The translations under genes and the position numbers were made by a program. DNA of 64,000 bases from Phallus indusiatus (lineage: Eukaryota; Basidiomycota; Agaricomycetes; Phallales; Phallaceae): assembly GCA_027605045.1 (NCBI GenBank), contig JAQFWX010000042.1, forward strand, positions 286,293 to 350,292, read 5' to 3'. Within the stretch, counting starts at the first letter, position 1, and every line of letters starts with the position of its first letter. Positions 58,104 through 64,000 of the stretch are shown one piece after another. The notes beneath the pieces are model-generated. The model searched no databases. It saw only the letters and a list, made by a program, of their open reading frames with translations, and had not been told where the DNA came from.

Positions 58104-60803
58104 TTACCAGTGTATCCATTCCCCATACATATTGGGTCGTTCACCGCGGATATAGCTGTCAAACGTCCGCTTAAGAATAGTAGCCCAATCAAGATCACGT
58201 TTATCCGTCTCATGTTGTTTGTCTCCTTCATCTTCGACATTCGTCGCTGAGCGTTTGACTTTGGTTTTAGTTTTCGAAGAGGACGATTCTGCTTGCTGTG
58301 AGCTACGAGCAGCCTCAGCTGCCTGAAGACGCCCCAGCCTTTCGGCTTCCGCAAAACGAGGGCCTAAATCGGGCCAGTTCCGAGTCGAATCCCAGGGCTT
58401 CCACCTACACATTTTTGACATATTATTATGATTTGGAGAGAAGAAAAGATTTGACTCTGCGCTTACCAGTTGTTATGCCAATGATACGAATAAGCCCCGC
58501 GAAAGAAGCCTTCGAAGCCTAGGGACTGGGCGTCCCCACTCAGGGCGACTGGCGTCTCAAAAAAGTGCGCAAACCTGTGTGTAGAGATATAATTACTTAT
58601 TTTAACAATATGTTAGATGGATACAAAATAAAACGCACTCGGTCAAGGGAGGAGAAGGTGGTCTATCTCTCTGAAACCCTTCCGTGTTAAGCCATGGCGA
58701 ATCGAATAACGCGTCCGGTAATCTTAGCAGCAAATTGTCCAATCCTGCGTCCTCGGCATAAGCAGTAATCGCCGTCATAGGATGGAAATCGAGACCATGA
58801 CGAAGAGCGGTTCGGATAAGAAAAGTACCCAACGCCGAGCCTTTGTTGAGCTTGAGCACGGCGGTGTTGTACTGTGGAAGACGCGACCACCGATAGGCGA
58901 ATGCTCCTTTCCACCCCCACAACTCTTCCCAGTCCCGAAGAAAAACGGTGTCTGTGTCAAGATAAATCCCGCCATAACGATGACAAAGAACGAAGCGCGC
59001 CAGATCGGACAAAATTGTTCTCATTCGATCATACGAATTGGAAGAAGTAGAACCTATACGATTCATCAGCTCCTCGTCCTCTCGCTTTGGTTTCTTCCAT
59101 GATTTGGTGGTCTGGTTCTTCGGATTATCAATATCCATCGGAATCTCGTAAACATGTCCTCCTGAATTGAAAAGATTGATTGAACGCCATTCATCCTTCA
59201 GCTCTCGTATATTATCCAGCTGCTCCGTAGTATTCCACAGCTTGAATCTTATAATGTCTTTAAAGCGGGGATGTAGAAATGGCGCTGACCACGGGTTGCT
59301 GCTTAATGATTCGTACATCTCTTTCAAGGCATTAGGCTTCGGATTGGCTTCACGTGCGGGACCTGTTTGCATCCAGACCCAGATTTGGGGTCGACATATC
59401 GATACAGTCTCGTTCGGAGGAAGATGCAGACCGAGGTTCTGCGTGAAAAGAAAAGAAAGAATAGTAGTGTGTGGATGAGCTGTAAACGGACCGCCCCAAA
59501 ATATGTGGATTATCCGTGGGTGGTCTGGATCGCAAGCGGTCGCTAGCTCAGAAGACGTCCAATACGATCTGGGAGGTGGGAGGTGAGGAGGGGGCTCAAG
59601 AGACTCGTCGATAGAAGTGGCTGGTCCTGGTGTTATTCCAGGTGGTATCGTTGGAGGTGTCCTTGGAGGAGTAGGGATAGTCAGCCGTTGACCCTCCTCC
59701 ATGTAAATGTACTTGTAATCATCGGTATCTCCGCGTCGAACTCGCCGTCCATTATCTAACCCTGCGCCCACTCGTAACATCTCTAAGCAATCTCTAACAT
59801 ACTACCATCCACAAGGAAGACTCTGTTAGCATGTATTTTTTTTAAGTGGCGTAGGTAATGAAGCGTCATACCTTGTTATTACCAAAATCGCATTGGTCCA
59901 TTATAATATCGAGATCTGCAATACTTCCTGGGATCGGTCTAGGTGGGTATCCAACATTCGGGGGTAAACTTTGCATATCAATATACGTTCTTTTTAGTCC
60001 TGAGCCAACTATAGAGTGTGTTTGTTTTCGTGGTGCATGTGCGTGAGGTATCGTTACAGTAGATTCTTGAGGTATTCCTGGATTTGAAAGGGATGTTTCA
60101 AGCGTAATTCCACCAGGAACGACTATAATGCATGAGAAAAATGAATGAGTTGTATATCAGAAACAACGAGTCGCAAGTCATACATACATGACCTACGACT
60201 CTGATAGTGGCCACTAGCCACTTCCCATTCCCAAATTCGCCTAATGTCCTCCTGAGAAAATACCAGGGTTGTCTTCTTTGGTTTGAATGGCAAAGACGGC
60301 CAACTTCGCATGAAATTATAAAGATTCCAAAATAAGAGTACGATGGAAATGAGAGCGACGACATGGTTGAGACCTTTCCATCGAGTGCGACCCATGTACT
60401 TGGATGCTTTAGCTGGTATGGGTAAGATAATTTTGATATGCCGAACGCGTATACATCGTGAAAAAGGCCATGGAACTGGGATGTAAAACGTCGAAGTCAA
60501 GTTGCGGTACCTCCTTAGCGTGTGTTTTTCATGTAACCCATTAGCAAACGTTGGAAGAGCATCCGGCGGCGACAACGACGATGCAAATGGTTTTAGACGT
60601 TCTTTTTCTCGTAGGCGACTATTTATTTTAGGGGGTATGTGGAAGATCGTCATTAAGGAAATTACTCTCACTTGTTCGTGAGAGGGAGTAGAAGGTCGAG
60701 AACTACAGAGTACTTTTGAGTGAGTAGAAATCTCTTCAGCCGATTCGACCAGGCGACCAGTACGTGGATTGTGACGGTCACATGCACCGACCAATGAGGA
60801 CAT
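58104..60803 (-). CDS. Type II membrane glycosyltransferase, DXD type (paralogue 3)
   Basis: Exons: 60188-60803, 59872-60122, 58639-59801, 58467-58574, 58104-58404 (phases 1, 0, 2, 2), about 812 residues; the same plan as the paralogues at 20 and 28 kb. The long cytosolic N-terminus includes HEKHTLRRYRNLTSTFYI, matching QEKHSLRNGRSQWTATYYV of paralogue 1, so the long N-terminus is real. The anchor is GLNHVVALISIVLLFWNLYN F. Catalytic blocks: PRIIHIFWGGPFTAHPHTTI, GGIYLDTDTVFLRDWEELWG (the DXD is DTD, near residue 571), GAFAYRWSRLPQYNTAVLKL, FEGFFRGAYSYHWHNNWWKP WD, and the end RDLDWATILKRTFDSYIRGE. It is closest to paralogue 1. Sugar and acceptor unknown. Confidence 0.88.
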
Positions 60804-62227
60804 GCCTTTCAGCCTCGACCCCCGACCGCTGGTGATACTACCTTGCTGTTACTTGCTATGGATGCAGTGGATAGGACTGTGGTGGCAACCAGTGACCTTC
60901 CCATAATGAACTAGACCTGAGGCCTGAGGCTGTGGCGTCGTTACTGTCGACCATCGTAGGGCACTCATCAACATCTCTAGATCGTGGTATTTGTATACTC
61001 TAAATGATACTCGGCAACTCACATTTCGTCTCCAAGGATCTCGGTTTCAACGCTTTCATTATCCAGATTCATGGTCAAGAGAAAACATCATGACTTTACC
61101 ACATTGGTTTCCCTTGTACAGCGACGTACAGCCTCGTACAGCTTACATATATCCTTGTCCGACCTTTAACGACACAACAGAAGCATTCTTCAACATGTGG
61201 TCTTGTTTCTTTCGCGTGAAGCAACTCTAATCCGCTGATCACATAAACCGCCTGCACGATGCTCATATCGATTACCTACTATCAAGAATACGACGCTAAT
61301 TAGACTCATACAAGCTTATACAATACATATGCACGAAGCTAAGTTCCGGAGCACCCGGAGAAGAAAGAGAGAAAAAAATTCTTTCGCCTTTCAGACGTGT
61401 ATCCATGATCTACGCTATTATATTAATTAGCAGCTTCTATCGCGAACAATTCATTCTAATCCGCTAATCCGCGAGGCGGCGCTGCTGTTTTAGGGCTGTT
61501 GAGCATCATGTCCGAAAGAACATGTGTAAAGCTTCTTGAAGAAGCTGAGGAAGCCTCGCAGTGAATTATGTCAATACGACTCCTTTAAAGGACATCAATG
61601 GAAGCCTTGATGTTCGTGAGAATATTCCTTCAATGGACGGAATGAATGAATATCGATATGGCAACGCCGGAGGTATCAGCCACGGTGGAGTCGTGATACG
61701 TGTCCCCAGTTGGATGGGTAGAAAAACATCGTATATAGCTGACGTTATCAATATAACATGCAAATGAAGAGGATTGGAATTAAGTTCCAGACAAACACGA
61801 AAAACAGACTGCTTGGAGAGAAGAGATAGAAAAAAATATATGTCCGTGGAATGTATATGACAAATTGCAAAAAAGAAAACACCGCCAGAAAAATAGAAAA
61901 AGAAAAAAAAAAGAATAATAAGTTTAAAGGGTGTGTAAAGTAAGAAAGAAAAACAAATGTTCAAAGTACAACGTGTATTATCGTGGGTGGAAAATGCAAG
62001 GGGGATCGCCGTGGGGGAAGGAAAAAAATTTAAATGGGAAAGTCTGTTTAAAAAAGGGGGGGATATCCTCTTTATACGAAATGACCCTACGCGCAAAGCC
62101 CCTATAAATCATCAAAGCTCATTGTACACGTAAATGAGTGTTTTTTTCAAGAAAAGAGTGGAAATTTTTGATTTTTGAGGTGTGGATAACCTTGGTACGA
62201 CGAAACCCTATAATGAGTTTTTCTCGT
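60804..62227. other. Intergenic, no gene seen
   Basis: About 1.4 kb upstream of glycosyltransferase paralogue 3 and downstream of the unknown gene. ORFs at 60991-61230 and 61561-61767 have no features; the 61780-62090 stretch is purine-rich. Confidence 0.4.
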
Positions 62228-63895
62228 CTAAGCTGTCGGATCGCGACGACGTCGGCGTTGTTGATCCGCAGTGGAAGCTCCGCGAGCAGGAGCAGTGTTT
62301 GCGTTAGTTGTATTCGGGAAAGGTAAGACGCCTTGCTCATCGGCGACTCGACGTCTGGAAGACGATGGAGGATTCCGTTTATCTGACGTTGAAACTGAAA
62401 CGCCCTCTTGATACTTTTTCCATTCCTCCACTTTAGCACTAGACATACGTTTACCGCCCGATCCTTTTCCAAGTTTATCCAAACTCATACTTGGAGGTCG
62501 AACGTTGCCGCCGTTTCCACCAGGTTCACCTTTAGATCTTTGACTGTCCTCTTTCGCCTTCTTCGCCAACGCCGCTTCCTTCTCAGCCTGCTTACGAGTC
62601 ATAGCCTGCTTTTCAGCCGCCTGTCTCTTCTCCCACCGAGCTTTCTCAGTAACCAACTGAGCTTCTTCTTTTTCCCGCTTACTAACAGGCTCTTGTAACG
62701 ATCGCAATTTGGCTTGATGGCGTTCAAGAAGCTCTTCATACGTGAAAGTGCGCTGGGCTGGAGCTGCTTCCGGCTCGTTTTTCTCGGCTTTGGGTGCACG
62801 GGGAGGAAGAATGTTAACGGGACCAAGACTATTTGTCCTGCGAGGTGCTGCAGAAGGTTTAGAAGGAGGATCGGCATACGGGGATCGTTTTGATGTACCG
62901 GCACCGACGACACGTTCATCATCGGTGGACGATGGATCAATTGCGTTTTCACGCGCTTTACGAGCAGCAAGAGCCTGACTAACAGCATCCGGGAGTTGAA
63001 CAGCTGCAGTAGAGGATCGAGGCATAGGAGCAACATAGGTTGGTGCGATGGGTGCGGTGGTACCTGAAGGTGGTTGGAAAAGTTTGCGTTCGCGGAGGTA
63101 GGCATCCCAGTCGTCATCTTTCAAGGGTGTGCTATTCGGACGACCAATTCCTAGTCCATCGGCGACGTTCTGATCACGATCGTTCAATGTGCTAAAGACG
63201 TCCATAGATCGCACTCTTTCCCTAGGACGAGAGGCGCCGAGAGAACCATTCTGTATCTGATGTCCTAATTCTCCACTAAGAGTTCGGGAATGAAGCGACA
63301 TTGAATGCCGTCTGGAGTCCCCGGATATTGAACCCGCTTCGCTCTTAAGGGCGTCGATAGACCGACGAATAGTCTGAATTTCGGCCAAAAGCGACTCTTT
63401 CGCAAGTAAATCTGGATCATTCATCTTCATCTCTGGTGTAACCATGCTACCTGGTATTTCCGAATCCAAACCCATGCCCAAATTCATGGCAGGCAAAAGG
63501 CCCGGCGTTTGGCTGAAGCGGGACAGCGGTCTTTCTTGAGGCATTCCATAATCGGAAAGACCCGATCTGGTTCGTTGTCGAGGGTGTCCAACGGCCGTAA
63601 TAGATTCGCCACCGGGCGTAGATGGAGGAGGGTCCTCAATATCCTTGCCAATCAGAGGAGCATTCGAATCGGACTCGGAACGCTTCATCGCCTTGCCATG
63701 CTCCTTCTCCCATTCATCTAGATCGTTCTGGACATGTTCGAATCTTTTGACTGCCTTGTCTTCAGCCAATTTTTCGCGTTTCTCCTCTTCGGCATTGATC
63801 TCTGCCAACTTCCGTCTAAGAGTTTGAAGAACTTGCAACTGTATCGCAGTTCCTGCAAGAGCTACTGCGGCGATCAAGCCAATTTCAATTGCCAT
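62228..63895 (-). CDS. Unknown single-exon protein with N-terminal membrane segment and coiled coil
   Basis: 555 residues, no introns, ATG at 63895. The N-terminus MAIEIGLIAAVALAGTAIQL is a single hydrophobic segment, followed at once by a charged coiled-coil-like stretch (QTLRRKLAEINAEEEKREKL, WEKEHGKAMKR). The middle is Ser/Pro-rich and disordered-looking, with short conserved-looking islands (KESLLAEIQTIRRSIDALK, DDDWDAYLRERKLFQPP, YVAPMPRSSTAAVQLPDAVS QALAARK). A second helical region (FTYEELLERHQAKLRSLQEP; KARWEKRQAAEKQAMTRKQA EKEAALAKKAKE) precedes a basic tail ending QQRRRRRRDPTA. I do not recognise the family. It could be a membrane-tethered scaffold. Codon use and the long clean frame support a real gene. 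Confidence 0.82.
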   Translation of the reverse strand: MAIEIGLIAAVALAGTAIQLQVLQTLRRKLAEINAEEEKREKLAEDKAVKRFEHVQNDLDEWEKEHGKAMKRSESDSNAPLIGKDIEDPPPSTPGGESITAVGHPRQRTRSGLSDYGMPQERPLSRFSQTPGLLPAMNLGMGLDSEIPGSMVTPEMKMNDPDLLAKESLLAEIQTIRRSIDALKSEAGSISGDSRRHSMSLHSRTLSGELGHQIQNGSLGASRPRERVRSMDVFSTLNDRDQNVADGLGIGRPNSTPLKDDDWDAYLRERKLFQPPSGTTAPIAPTYVAPMPRSSTAAVQLPDAVSQALAARKARENAIDPSSTDDERVVGAGTSKRSPYADPPSKPSAAPRRTNSLGPVNILPPRAPKAEKNEPEAAPAQRTFTYEELLERHQAKLRSLQEPVSKREKEEAQLVTEKARWEKRQAAEKQAMTRKQAEKEAALAKKAKEDSQRSKGEPGGNGGNVRPPSMSLDKLGKGSGGKRMSSAKVEEWKKYQEGVSVSTSDKRNPPSSSRRRVADEQGVLPFPNTTNANTAPARGASTADQQRRRRRDPTA

Positions 63896-64000
63896 AGTTT
63901 GCGAAAGTGGGAATTGCGTATCGGCAAATTTAGGAAATAGTGATTTGAACCCCAGATTATAAATATAAAACTGGGGGTGTTTTGAGTCAATAACGTGTTC

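Overview
This window is nuclear DNA of a filamentous basidiomycete, most likely an agaricomycete. The protein-coding genes are cut by many introns of about 48-65 bp. The gene set also fits: a glucuronoyl esterase (CE15), a microsomal P450, proline-rich secreted double-psi beta-barrel proteins, a fungal HNH-nuclease family, and an SMN protein without a Tudor domain. I cannot name the species. Coding coordinates are outer limits of spliced genes; many splice junctions were rebuilt by eye from GT/AG (sometimes GC/AG) sites and reading frame.

Layout. 0-11 kb, all on +: an aldo/keto reductase, a major-facilitator transporter and a Na+/K+-ATPase-like P-type ATPase. 11-12 kb, -: an SMN (survival of motor neuron) homologue. 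12.5-19.3 kb, +: two very small secreted proteins, a cytochrome P450 and ribulose-phosphate 3-epimerase. 20-31 kb, -: two long type II membrane glycosyltransferases with two small secreted proteins between them. 31-39 kb is accessory: short repeats, an intronless glucuronoyl esterase with a duplicated promoter segment, three broken copies of an HNH-nuclease gene (one inverted), a 125-bp palindrome and two more secreted proteins. 39.5-48 kb, +: pyruvate kinase, a Dal5-type permease and a DHA1-type drug transporter. 49-55 kb, -: two proline-rich secreted DPBB proteins. 55-64 kb, -: translation factor eIF3h, an intron-containing tRNA-Arg(CCU), a third glycosyltransferase paralogue and a conserved-looking unknown protein.

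How the genes relate. Housekeeping genes (epimerase, pyruvate kinase, eIF3h, SMN, tRNA) are interleaved with fast-evolving families. Three families expanded locally: the glycosyltransferases (three copies, same five-exon plan and intron phases), the small secreted proteins (three share a three-exon plan with phase-1 introns and a very short last exon), and the HNH nucleases (all copies decayed). The secreted and wall-acting proteins (CE15, DPBB pair, small secreted proteins) suggest an organism that works on plant material or host surfaces. No operon-like, phage, CRISPR or bacterial features are present.

Most novel-looking items: the small-secreted-protein family, the triplicated glycosyltransferase, the decaying inverted HNH cluster next to a palindrome, and the phosphorylation motif of the P-type ATPase carried on a 10-nt exon.
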